Assembly (NCBI RefSeq): GCF_004360225.1
Contig: NZ_SNUA01000005.1
Coordinates: forward strand, 62,001 to 126,000
DNA: 64,000 bases
Origin: Alcanivorax sp. 24
GTDB taxonomy: Bacteria; Pseudomonadota; Gammaproteobacteria; Pseudomonadales; Alcanivoracaceae
Direction: 5' to 3'
Shown: positions 37,297-45,927 of the stretch, one piece after another
Numbering within the stretch: position 1 is the stretch's first letter
Layout of the letters: every line of letters starts with the position of its first letter
Program-made: the position numbers and the translations under genes
Notes under the pieces: generated by a model
What the model saw: only the letters and a program-made list of their open reading frames with translations
Told to the model about the DNA's origin: nothing
Databases searched by the model: none

Positions 37297-38814
37297 GTGG
37301 ATTCCCGTTTTACTCGCCGCGCTATCGTCCGGGCCATTCTGTTGGGAATGGCATCGTCGACCCTCACCGCCTGCGGCGGCGGGGGTTCCGGCTCCAACCC
37401 ACCGTCCACCCCATCTACCCCGCCCCCCTCCCCAAACCAACCGGACGATCCGGAGACACCGGAGGAGCCCGAATGCCCTCCCGAGGAAACCGTCGGCGCG
37501 CAGCCCCCGCGAGGGCTTCACGCCAGTTGGACCGATCATCCTCACACCACCCGCACCCTGACCTGGTTCACCGACGGCACCACGGATCCCGGCACCCGGA
37601 TTCAGTACGGTCCCGTCATTGGGGATGCGGACTCATGCTCACTCACCAACGCGGCCTTTCCTTTTGAGGTCACGGGCACGGCGCATGAGACTTACGGCGT
37701 GGAGGCCCTCACGCACGTAGCCACACTGACCGGTCTGCAAGCGGGACAGGCGGTACGCTATCGGGTCGGGTCAGACAACGGCGGCTGGAGTCCAACGCGG
37801 GTATTCGCGCCCACCCGCACCGATGGCTTTCGTTTTTGCCACTTCGGCGATCACGGACTGCGGGACGCCAGCCAGCGTGTTCTAAGCAACGTGGAAAACC
37901 AGGCGCCGGATTTTTTCATCGTCGCCGGCGATCTCTCCTACGCCAACGGCGACCAGCCGGTATGGGACCGGTACTTCGACATGCTCGAGCCCCTCGCTAC
38001 CCGAGTACCGGTAATGACCTGTCCTGGCAATCATGAAAACAAGGACGGCGGCGGGCAGGGCTACCGCAGCCGTGTAAGCCAGCCGGGCAAAGGCATTTAT
38101 TACGGTTTCGATTACAATCGCGTGCATTTCTTTTTCAGCACTGGTGGTTCACTGCTGACCGATTTGTCCTCCACCACCGAACTTCTGGTGGAACTGGCGG
38201 CAATGGAAAAAGACCTGGCCGAAGCCTGGCGGCGCCGGCGTGACGGCGAAATAGACTTCATCGTTTTTGTCCAGCACTACACCCTGTGGACCAACTGCGA
38301 AGGCCGCGACCCCGCCAACTTTGCCCTGGTGGCGGTGGAAGAACAAATTCTGCTGCGCTACGACGTGGACCTGGTCCTGGTGGGCCACGACCATGTTTTT
38401 GAGCGCTCGTATCCGATGGCCTACGGCAAGCCATCCGACAACGGTTATGTCCAGGTCACTCAGGGAGGCGGCGGGCAAAGTCTCTATGAGCTGATCGAGG
38501 AACCCGCCAACTGGGCCGCCGTGTCCAGGGTATGCCACGGCTTCACCGTCGTGGATGTGGAAGACCGGCGAATCCGTGCACGCAGCTACGCGGTCAGCGA
38601 CGAAGACGGCAACCTGTATCCCGAGGGGGAGGAAGTACTGCTCGATGAATTCTCCCTCGCCCCCCGAGTCGCGGCACCGACAGGTATCACTCCGCTATCG
38701 ACCCGGGAGCAACGGCCGGCGCGCTCACTGGCCGAACTGGATGTGGATCTGAATGCCATGCTCAAGCACACCCTGCAGCGCAACCTGACCCACGACATGA
38801 ATGAAATGCACTAG
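37297..38814 (+). CDS. Purple acid phosphatase-like metallophosphoesterase lipoprotein
   Basis: About 505 residues from a GTG at 37297, eight bases after AAGG. The start carries a twin-arginine (RRAIVRAILLGMA) and a lipobox LTAC, so it is a lipoprotein, perhaps exported folded. After a Pro-rich linker comes an N-terminal beta domain (residues about 70-180) and the metallophosphoesterase core: FGDHG, VAGDLSYANGD, CPGNHENK, VQHY and GHDHVFERSY, the order of metal ligands in purple acid phosphatases. Probably hydrolyses phosphate esters outside the cell. It resembles the second phosphoesterase at 56348 in layout. Confidence 0.85.
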   Translation: MDSRFTRRAIVRAILLGMASSTLTACGGGGSGSNPPSTPSTPPPSPNQPDDPETPEEPECPPEETVGAQPPRGLHASWTDHPHTTRTLTWFTDGTTDPGTRIQYGPVIGDADSCSLTNAAFPFEVTGTAHETYGVEALTHVATLTGLQAGQAVRYRVGSDNGGWSPTRVFAPTRTDGFRFCHFGDHGLRDASQRVLSNVENQAPDFFIVAGDLSYANGDQPVWDRYFDMLEPLATRVPVMTCPGNHENKDGGGQGYRSRVSQPGKGIYYGFDYNRVHFFFSTGGSLLTDLSSTTELLVELAAMEKDLAEAWRRRRDGEIDFIVFVQHYTLWTNCEGRDPANFALVAVEEQILLRYDVDLVLVGHDHVFERSYPMAYGKPSDNGYVQVTQGGGGQSLYELIEEPANWAAVSRVCHGFTVVDVEDRRIRARSYAVSDEDGNLYPEGEEVLLDEFSLAPRVAAPTGITPLSTREQRPARSLAELDVDLNAMLKHTLQRNLTHDMNEMH

Positions 38815-38835
38815 CCCTGCCACACCGTCCGTGAT

Positions 38836-39630
38836 TCAGAATCCGTAGACGAACCCGAGCAGCCCGATGGCATGCGTGTCGTCCTCGACCAGAGGACTAT
38901 CCGCTGCTTCACCAAGCAGACGCGTTACCCCGACGGCTCCCCAGGCGCTGACGTTCTCCGTCATCCGATAGCTGGCCTTGATGCGGAGCGAGGCATCCTT
39001 GAAACCATCCTCCGGCTGATATGGAGCCAATCCCGATGCCGCCGACTCGGTGGCATCAATACCGAAATAACTGATCATGTATTTCTCATTGGCCCAGGTC
39101 GCGCCCAGACTCGGGGTCACCACCAACCGTTCCGTGGCGTGAATGGGATAAGCCAGAACGGCATTGACCAGCAACCCTCGCTCCACTTCGGTAATGGCCC
39201 GAGTGGTGGCCAGGGTAGCCACCACGCCCCAAAGTCTGGTCGAGACAAACAACCGTGCCCCCAAAGCACTGTCTACCTCGTCGATCCCCCTGGGCACGTC
39301 ATCATCCTGGTAACCTCTCATCCAGTTAGCGCTGACGCCCGCCGTGAATCCGTCGGTATCGATGGCGGTGATGCCAATGCCCTCGCCGCTTCTGGCGAAG
39401 AAGCGACCATAGCGTGCGTCAATAAGCGGAACGGGCTCGGCCTCGTACTCATCGGCGCCCTGGTATCGGGGCAGCCCCGCGACCCCCAGGCCCAGGGCCA
39501 AATGACGGGAGCGGGCTTGTTCCGAATCCGCCGCCGCCGACGCCGAGATACCCAGCATCACCATACCCAGCGAGCATCTAAAACCCGCCTCACCCAGGCG
39601 TCTCAGCCCATCACTGTTTGTCATTTTCAT
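38836..39630 (-). CDS. MipA/OmpV family outer membrane protein
   Basis: 264 residues with a signal peptide (ISASAAADSEQ end near residue 35). The family traits are the opening LALGLGVAGLPRYQGADEYE followed by alternating beta strands, and the terminal aromatic Phe (VYGF) used for barrel assembly. Members act as outer-membrane scaffolds or pores. It is divergent from the tetR gene, with two palindromic operators in the gap, so repression by that regulator is likely. Confidence 0.9.
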   Translation of the reverse strand: MKMTNSDGLRRLGEAGFRCSLGMVMLGISASAAADSEQARSRHLALGLGVAGLPRYQGADEYEAEPVPLIDARYGRFFARSGEGIGITAIDTDGFTAGVSANWMRGYQDDDVPRGIDEVDSALGARLFVSTRLWGVVATLATTRAITEVERGLLVNAVLAYPIHATERLVVTPSLGATWANEKYMISYFGIDATESAASGLAPYQPEDGFKDASLRIKASYRMTENVSAWGAVGVTRLLGEAADSPLVEDDTHAIGLLGFVYGF

Positions 39631-39644
39631 TCCCCGTCAATTAA

Positions 39645-39660
39645 GATGCGTTGTCGCATC
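39645..39660. promoter_or_regulatory. TetR operator candidate 1 (mipA side)
   Basis: GATGCG-TTGT-CGCATC is a perfect 6-base inverted repeat just before the mipA start. It shares the half-site AAGATGC (39643-39649) with a second palindrome at 39686-39705. Confidence 0.65.
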
Positions 39661-39685
39661 CTATTGGTGGACCTTCTGGCACGTC

Positions 39686-39705
39686 AAGATACATCAATGC
39701 ATCTT
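39686..39705. promoter_or_regulatory. TetR operator candidate 2 (tetR side)
   Basis: AAGATACAT-CA-ATGCATCTT is a near-perfect inverted repeat (one mismatch) 17 bases before the tetR start. The half AAGATGC recurs at 39643, suggesting one protein binds both. Confidence 0.65.
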
Positions 39706-39722
39706 AATAAAGGATTCATACA

Positions 39723-40310
39723 ATGAAGGGACGCCGGCGCGGCGCGGATCTCGAGGCCGCTCTGCTGGAAGCAGCCTGGACGGAACTGACCGAACGTGGA
39801 TATAGCGGTTTAACCATGGAGGGCGTGGCCAATCGGGCCGGCACCAGCCGGCCGGTACTGGCCCGACGCTGGAACGACAAAGCGGAACTGGCCATCGCGG
39901 CGATCCGGCAGCAGATGGCGAAGCACCTCATGGCCGTGGCGGATCGAGGTGATCTGCGCACGGAATTGCTGGAATACCTGGAGCTGGCATCCACCCGTGC
40001 CAAGGGGATCGCCGCTGTCTTCACCTTGTTCTCCAGCGAGTATTTTCAAGACACCTCCTCCACGCCGCAGGACCTGCGCACTGCCCTGTTGGCAGGTGGC
40101 AAGGAAACGCTCAGGGCACTACTGGACAGAGCGGTGGAGCGTGGTGAGATCCTGGAGCAAAACCTTGCCCCTCCGGTGGATACTCTGCTGGGCGTGCTGT
40201 TTCGTCACCACGTCCTGATGACCTTCTCACCACCGCCGGAGGCATTACGAACGGCGTGGGTGGACAGGATTTTTTTGCCGTTGGTGAAAGGCCACAAGGA
40301 AGAGTCGTAA
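39723..40310 (+). CDS. TetR/AcrR family transcriptional regulator
   Basis: 195 residues. The helix-turn-helix is LTERGYSGLTMEGVANRAGTSRPVLARRW, and the C-terminal ligand domain (TetR_C_16-like, residues 80-190) is helical. It is divergent from mipA with 92 bases between them holding two palindromes, so it probably represses mipA and itself. Confidence 0.92.
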   Translation: MKGRRRGADLEAALLEAAWTELTERGYSGLTMEGVANRAGTSRPVLARRWNDKAELAIAAIRQQMAKHLMAVADRGDLRTELLEYLELASTRAKGIAAVFTLFSSEYFQDTSSTPQDLRTALLAGGKETLRALLDRAVERGEILEQNLAPPVDTLLGVLFRHHVLMTFSPPPEALRTAWVDRIFLPLVKGHKEES

Positions 40311-40385
40311 CAGCGACGAATGATAAACCTGCCGAAAATCCGGCGGATATCACTCGAAACTCGAGGGGATGAATCAAGGGGATAG

Positions 40386-40470
<85 letters not shown>

Positions 40471-40534
40471 GGGCGGGCACATTGTAGCAGCCGGCCGGGC
40501 AAAAGCCAGCCGGTCGTGGGGCTTTAGGGAACCA

Positions 40535-40640
40535 CTGAAAAACACCTCGTCATCCCAGGGTTGACCCGGGTTCTCCCTCTGGAGGGCGCATCACTTCGTA
40601 GCGGGAGATGCCGGATCAAGTCCGGCATGGCGTTTTTCAG
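40535..40640. repeat. 106-base repeat element with short terminal inverted repeats
   Basis: Ends CTGAAAAACACC (40535) and GGCGTTTTTCAG (40629) are 12-base inverted repeats with one mismatch. Inside are two palindromes, one around CCCAGGGTTGACCCGGG and one ATGCCGGATCAAGTCCGGCAT, a common dispersed proteobacterial repeat. This fills the rest of the gap between the tRNA and the coiled-coil gene. Confidence 0.75.
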
Positions 40641-40647
40641 AGAGTCC

Positions 40648-41526
40648 TTAGCGCTCCAATTGATCCAGGCGGTTGTTGACCTGGATGCGATAGGCGTCGA
40701 AGGCCTGGATGGCGGCCTCGATTTCCTTGAGGCGCTCGTCGCTTTGGCCGCTGGTGCGGGTTTGCAGGCGGCTGATGGCGGTTTGCTGGTTCTTGCTTTG
40801 CTGTTCCAGCTGTTTCAGCGAATCCACCAGTACATCCACCTGAGTCTGCAACTGGCCAACCTGGGTACGCAATTGAGCGTTGCTGTCGTTGACCGACTTC
40901 ACCGCGCTGTCCAGTTGCTTGCGTACCGCGTCCGCCTGGCCGCCGGCCTTGCGGATGGCGTCATCGTAACCGGTCACGGTTTTCTTCAGTTCCGCCAGGC
41001 TGGCCTGGGTGGACTGGACACTCTGGGCCTGCTTTTTGATCGCGGCGTCGTTGGCGGCAATGGCGTCCTTATTGCCTTTGTTGCTCAGATCCCACAGTTT
41101 GCGGATTTCGGAGCCGTGTTCCTTCACCGTCTTGTTCAGATCGCCGACGTTGGCCTGCAGTTTGCCGTAGGACTCGGTGGCGGATTCGCCGGTCTCGGAC
41201 AGCTTGGATTGCAGATTGCCGAGTTGCTCGGACGACTCACTGATACGCGTCTCCATCTGCGCTTGCAGTCGGGAGATTTCGGTGTAGAAGTAGCCCGCGA
41301 CCACCGCCAGCAGTACCGCCAGCACCAGCGTGGCGGCGATCCAGCCGCCGCTGCCGCCACCGCCCTTGGGGCGCGCCGGTGGCTCGCGTCGGCCACCGCC
41401 CCCTCCCCCGCCGCCGCTACGACGAGCCGGTTCCTTGGCCGGCGGCCGGTGGTGATTGGAATGGGGCGGATCATCCAGGGAAAGATCGTCGATATCACCC
41501 AGCTTGACGTCACGCTCTTGGGTCAT
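40648..41526 (-). CDS. Membrane-anchored coiled-coil protein of unknown function
   Basis: 292 residues. Residues 1-58 are a low-complexity cytoplasmic tail rich in Gly, Pro and Arg. Residues 60-82 form one membrane helix (WIAATLVLAVLLAVVAGYFY). The remaining 200 residues are a long coiled coil with heptads (SRLQAQMETRISE, LRTQVGQLQTQVDVLVDSL). This shape fits a type II inner-membrane protein reaching into the periplasm. I do not recognise a named family. Confidence 0.8.
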   Translation of the reverse strand: MTQERDVKLGDIDDLSLDDPPHSNHHRPPAKEPARRSGGGGGGGGRREPPARPKGGGGSGGWIAATLVLAVLLAVVAGYFYTEISRLQAQMETRISESSEQLGNLQSKLSETGESATESYGKLQANVGDLNKTVKEHGSEIRKLWDLSNKGNKDAIAANDAAIKKQAQSVQSTQASLAELKKTVTGYDDAIRKAGGQADAVRKQLDSAVKSVNDSNAQLRTQVGQLQTQVDVLVDSLKQLEQQSKNQQTAISRLQTRTSGQSDERLKEIEAAIQAFDAYRIQVNNRLDQLER

Positions 41527-41753
41527 AGGGCATCCTGAAGTGGTACCAGTAAAGTGAACGGGAATCTGTCAGACAGGCGGAAACGGCCGCCGTTCAAGGG
41601 AGCCATATTACCGTGTCGGGGGAGTCTTGTCCGGCATCGCGTCACGGCCGGTGGGCGGAGGAGATACCGTCGCCGCCACGACGTGGCCGAAGGCCTCGTC
41701 CGGCGGCGCGGCAAGTCCACAGCGGCGCACCAGGGCACCGCCTGCGGGCAGGA

Positions 41754-42341
41754 TCAGCCGGCGAAGTTTTTCGCGGCGAAGTCCCAGTTGATCAGGTTCC
41801 AGATGGTTTCCAGATACTTGGGACGGGCGTTGCGGTAATCGATGTAGTAAGCGTGCTCCCACACGTCCACGGTCAGCAGCGGGGTCTGGCCCTTGCCGTG
41901 GGCGATCGGGGTGTCGGCGTCGTCGGTGTTGACGATTTCCAGGCTGCCGTCGCTGTTTTTCACCAGCCAGGTCCAGCCGGAGCCGAAGTTGCCGACCGCT
42001 TTGGCGTTGAACGCTTCCTTGAACTTGTCGAAGGAGCCAAAGGCTTTGTTGATCGCATCGGCCAGATCACCGGTGGGTGCGCCACCGCCGTTGGGGCTCA
42101 GGCTGTTCCAATAGAAGGTATGGTTCCATACCTGCGCCGCCTGGTTGAACAATCCCCCTTTGGCGGACTGGATGATCTCCTCCAGGGACTTGTTCTCGTC
42201 GTCCGTGCCTTTGGTCAACTCGTTGAGCTTGGTGACGTAGGCGTTGTGGTGCTTGCCGTGATGATATTCGAGGGTTTCCTGGGAGATGTGCGGTTCCAGG
42301 GCGTTCTTCTCGTACGGAAGCGGCGGAAGTTCAAAAGCCAT
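41754..42341 (-). CDS. sodB: Superoxide dismutase [Fe]
   Basis: Converts superoxide to oxygen and peroxide, cytoplasmic. 195 residues from the ATG at 42341, after AGGGGA; a second ATG six bases upstream lies too close to that site. Metal ligands are in LEYHHGKHH, VWNHTFYW and DVWEHAYYIDYRN. The Gln in FNQAAQVWNH marks the iron rather than manganese form. Divergent from the thiolase gene. Confidence 0.95.
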   Translation of the reverse strand: MAFELPPLPYEKNALEPHISQETLEYHHGKHHNAYVTKLNELTKGTDDENKSLEEIIQSAKGGLFNQAAQVWNHTFYWNSLSPNGGGAPTGDLADAINKAFGSFDKFKEAFNAKAVGNFGSGWTWLVKNSDGSLEIVNTDDADTPIAHGKGQTPLLTVDVWEHAYYIDYRNARPKYLETIWNLINWDFAAKNFAG

Positions 42342-42633
42342 AGTCATTTCCCCTGACTGTTATCTGACGTGTTGCCATTGAAGCGGATGATCGCAGCCAT
42401 CCGCAGGCGGAAGTTGCGCTCCCACCCGTGGCCCGGTGCATCATAGCAAGCGGCTTTTCGGCGAACCACATAGACCGGCACTATCGTGTCGATTGGCTGC
42501 GGCTGTATCATCCGCGACGGTGTCTCTGACACCTGGGGACGATCCCGCCCATCTCAAGTACAATAACCCCGCTTTTTACATCCCGGCCGGCCGCCATGGA
42601 ATGGTGGACGGCTCCCATGATCGAGGAAACATC

Positions 42634-43815
42634 ATGTCCCAAGATTCCGTTGTCATCGTTAATGGCGCTCGTACCCCCATGGGCGGCTTTCAAGGCAGTC
42701 TGGCGCCAGTGACCGCGCCGACCCTGGGCGCCGTCGCCATCCGCGAAGCAGTGGCCCGCGCCGGCCTCAAGGCCACCGATATCGAAGATGTGGTCATGGG
42801 CTGCGTACTGCCGGCCGGCCTCAAACAGGGCCCGGCGCGTCAGGCCATGCGCCAGGCCGGTCTGCCGGACAGCACCGGCGCCACCACCGTCAATAAGCTG
42901 TGCGGTTCCGGCATGCGTGCCACCATGTTCGGTCACGACATGATCAAGGCGGGCAGTCATGACATCGTCGTCGCCGGCGGCATGGAATCCATGACCAACG
43001 CTCCCTATGTGCTGGACAAGGCCCGTGCCGGCCTGCGGATGGGCCACGGTCAGGTCCATGACCACATGTTCCTGGACGGCTTGGAAGACGCCGAGACTGG
43101 CCGGTTGATGGGCTCGTTCGCGCAGGACGTGGCGGATCAGCGCGGCATTACCCGCGAGCAGATGGACGCGTTCGCCATCGAATCGTTGAAACGCGCCCAG
43201 GCCGCCATTCAGCAGGGCTGGTTCAAGGACGAAATCGTGCCAGTCACGGTCACCACCCGTAAGGGCGAAACCGTGGTGGATACCGATGAGCAGCCGGGCA
43301 ACGCCAATATCGACAAAATCCCGAATCTGAAACCGGCGTTCAAGAAAGACGGCACGGTCACCGCCGCCAACGCCAGCTCCATCTCCGACGGCGCTTCGGC
43401 GCTGGTGCTGGCACGGGAATCGGTGGCCGCCGAACGTGGTCTGGCGCCGGTGGCGCGCATTCTTGGCCATGCCACCAACAGCCGTCATCCCAGCGAGTTC
43501 ACCGTGGCACCGATCGGCGCCACCGAGAAACTGCTGAAAAAGGTCGGTTGGAGCGTGGATGACGTGGATCTGTTCGAGATCAACGAAGCCTTCGCCATGG
43601 TGGCGATGCTGCCAATGATCGACCTGGGCATTCCCCACGACAAACTGAACATCCATGGCGGCGCCTGTGCATTGGGCCACCCGATCGGGTCCACCGGCTC
43701 GCGCATCATCCTGACACTGATTCACGCGCTCAAACGCACCGGCGGCAAACGCGGCGTGGCCAGCCTGTGCATCGGCGGCGGCGAAGCCACCGCGGTGGCC
43801 ATCGAACTGCTGTAA
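42634..43815 (+). CDS. Acetyl-CoA acetyltransferase (thiolase)
   Basis: 393 residues, start at 42634 after GAGGAAAC. Active-site Cys90 (LCGSGM), His349 (GHPIGSTGSR) and Cys379 (SLCIGGG) are all present, with NEAFA in between. It is of the biosynthetic/degradative thiolase I-like group acting on acetyl- or acetoacetyl-CoA. Upstream in-frame codons back to 42436 are unlike the family. The neighbour fabY, 265 bases on, also handles acyl chains. Confidence 0.93.
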   Translation: MSQDSVVIVNGARTPMGGFQGSLAPVTAPTLGAVAIREAVARAGLKATDIEDVVMGCVLPAGLKQGPARQAMRQAGLPDSTGATTVNKLCGSGMRATMFGHDMIKAGSHDIVVAGGMESMTNAPYVLDKARAGLRMGHGQVHDHMFLDGLEDAETGRLMGSFAQDVADQRGITREQMDAFAIESLKRAQAAIQQGWFKDEIVPVTVTTRKGETVVDTDEQPGNANIDKIPNLKPAFKKDGTVTAANASSISDGASALVLARESVAAERGLAPVARILGHATNSRHPSEFTVAPIGATEKLLKKVGWSVDDVDLFEINEAFAMVAMLPMIDLGIPHDKLNIHGGACALGHPIGSTGSRIILTLIHALKRTGGKRGVASLCIGGGEATAVAIELL

Positions 43816-43850
43816 AAACCGCCGCGTCAGACAGCTTCCCACGGGCCGGG

Positions 43851-43945
43851 CCACGGAGCCACTGTGGGAAGCTTGCTTGCAAGCGAATGGGTTCTCGGAG
43901 ACCAAGATTCGCTTTCAAGCAAGCTTCCCACAGTGGCCTCGTGGC
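43851..43945. repeat. REP hairpin pair
   Basis: Units CTGTGGGAAGCTTGCTTGCA (43862) and its inverse at 43907-43936 flank GGTTCTCGGAGACC, a small extra palindrome. It fills most of the gap between thiolase and fabY. Confidence 0.88.
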
Positions 43946-44080
43946 ACCCTCAATGGAAAGTAGTCAGCCTGCGGAAGTGCCAGCGGTAATATCCCGTTGC
44001 AACTCCGGCGGCGGCATTGATACGCAAACGCTATCCTGGGGCCTAGAATTGACCGATTAGTCATCATTCTAGGGAGTACC

Positions 44081-45883
44081 ATGTCCGCCCTGCCCGTCAT
44101 TACCGCCGTGGGCGGCATCAACGCCGCCGGCCGCACCTCCATGCATCACGGCTTCCGCCGCATGGTGTTCGAAGCGCTGGATGCCCACCGACAACAACAG
44201 ACTCTGGACAGCCTGTCCGCGCTCACCGGCCTGAGCGATCGCCAGCAACTGCTCAACGCCACTTTGATTCGCGAATTGCCGGAAGCGGTGCGCATCACCA
44301 TGGCGAGCAACGGCCACAGCGACGCTCCGGTGACTCTGGAGATGCGAAATCTGGATCTGCCCCACCCGCTGCCGGAGGGCTGGCAAGTCACCGAACTGAA
44401 CCGCCACCGCAGCCGGGTCACTTTGCCCGCCGGTGCCGAACTGCGCGCACCGGCGGCCAGCGCCCGGCGGGTCAGCGCCGCCGGTCAACTGCCCAGCGGT
44501 TTCGACCCCGCCACTCTGTACGCTTCACGCAATCATCCCCGCGCCCTGCAAATGGCTATTTACGGTGTCAGTGACGCCTTTGGCATGCTCGGTATTCCCT
44601 GGGATCAATTGCGTGGCCGGCTGGCCCCGGACGAGGTCGCGGTGTTCGCCTCCAACGCCATGGCGCAACTGGACGACCATGGTCTCGGCGGCATGATGCG
44701 CGCCCCGTCGCTGGGCCAGCGCACCACCTCCAAGCAGTGTCCGCTGGGCCTCGGCGAGATGACCGCCGATTTCATCAACGCCTATGTGCTGCGCAGCCCT
44801 GGCGGCACCGGCGGCATGCTCGGCGCCTGCGCCACGTTCCTCTACAACCTGGAACGAGCGATACACGCGATCCGCAACGGCCGCGCCCGGCTGGTGGTGG
44901 TGGGCACCAGCGAAGCGCCACTGGTGCCGGAAGTGCTGGAAGGCTATCGCGCCATGGGTGCCCTGGCCGAGGATGAAGCCCTGGCGGCCCTGGATGGCGC
45001 CAAACAGGCGGACCTGCGCCGCGCCTGCCGGCCGTTCTCGGACAACTGCGGTTTCACCATGGCGGAATCCGCTCAGTTCGCGGTGGTGATGGACGACAGC
45101 CTGGCGCTGGAATTGGGCGCCGATATTCTGGCGTCGGTACCGGATGTGTTCGTTCACGCCGACGGCGCCAAGAAATCCATCTCATCGCCGGGCATTGGCA
45201 ACTATCTGACCCTGGGCCGCGCCGCTTCCCTGGTGCGTCAGTTGCTGGGCGAGGACGCCCTGCGCAACAACAGTGTGGTGCACGCCCATGGCACCGGCAC
45301 GCCGCAGAACCGGGTTACCGAATCCCACGTCCTCAATGAAGTGGCCAAGGCGTTCGCCATCCGCGACTGGCCGGTGGCCGCGATCAAAGCCTATGTGGGC
45401 CATTCCCTCGGCAGCGCCGGCGGCGACCAGCTGGCGTCCGCGGCGGGCACCTTCCAGGATGGATTACTGCCGGGGATCGCCACCGTGGATCATTTCGCCG
45501 CCGATCTGCACGACAGCAATCTGTCGTTCTCCCGCGAGCACCGCGAATTACGGCCCTCGGCGGCGCTGCTCAACTCGAAAGGGTTCGGCGGCAACAACGC
45601 CACCGCGGTGATGCTGTCCCCGGACGCCACTCTGGACCTGCTGCGTCGTCGTCATGGCGAGCGCGCTCTGGACAGCTGGCGGGACCGGGTAACCGGCACC
45701 CGCGAAGCCGCCGCCGACTACGAACGACGGGCCCTGGCCGGTGAAACCGCGCCGGATTACCACTTCAACGACGGCGTTTTGAGCGGCGATGACCTGAGCA
45801 TCACCGACCAGGATATCCGTCTGCCCGGTTGGGATCAGGCACTGACCTTCCGCGACGATCCGGGCTTCGACGACTACCGCTGA
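44081..45883 (+). CDS. fabY: Beta-ketoacyl-ACP synthase FabY
   Basis: 600 residues of the FabY (PA5174) type, which in Pseudomonas aeruginosa condenses acetyl-CoA with malonyl-ACP to start fatty acid synthesis. The KAS fold residues are Cys250 (LGACATFL), His403 (HAHGTGTP) and His441 (VGHSLGSAGGDQ), with the typical opening PVITAVGGINAAGRTSMHHG. It lacks a FabH neighbour, which suits the idea that FabY can replace it. Cytoplasmic. A single gene after a REP pair. Confidence 0.93.
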   Translation: MSALPVITAVGGINAAGRTSMHHGFRRMVFEALDAHRQQQTLDSLSALTGLSDRQQLLNATLIRELPEAVRITMASNGHSDAPVTLEMRNLDLPHPLPEGWQVTELNRHRSRVTLPAGAELRAPAASARRVSAAGQLPSGFDPATLYASRNHPRALQMAIYGVSDAFGMLGIPWDQLRGRLAPDEVAVFASNAMAQLDDHGLGGMMRAPSLGQRTTSKQCPLGLGEMTADFINAYVLRSPGGTGGMLGACATFLYNLERAIHAIRNGRARLVVVGTSEAPLVPEVLEGYRAMGALAEDEALAALDGAKQADLRRACRPFSDNCGFTMAESAQFAVVMDDSLALELGADILASVPDVFVHADGAKKSISSPGIGNYLTLGRAASLVRQLLGEDALRNNSVVHAHGTGTPQNRVTESHVLNEVAKAFAIRDWPVAAIKAYVGHSLGSAGGDQLASAAGTFQDGLLPGIATVDHFAADLHDSNLSFSREHRELRPSAALLNSKGFGGNNATAVMLSPDATLDLLRRRHGERALDSWRDRVTGTREAAADYERRALAGETAPDYHFNDGVLSGDDLSITDQDIRLPGWDQALTFRDDPGFDDYR

Positions 45884-45927
45884 TCAATCGCGGCTCACGA
45901 GCCGCGATGGAAGCACCTTCAAACGTC

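Noticed and set aside
42436-42633. N-terminal extension of the thiolase
   Set aside because: The 66 upstream codons lack similarity to thiolases and the ATG at 42634 has a good ribosome site.
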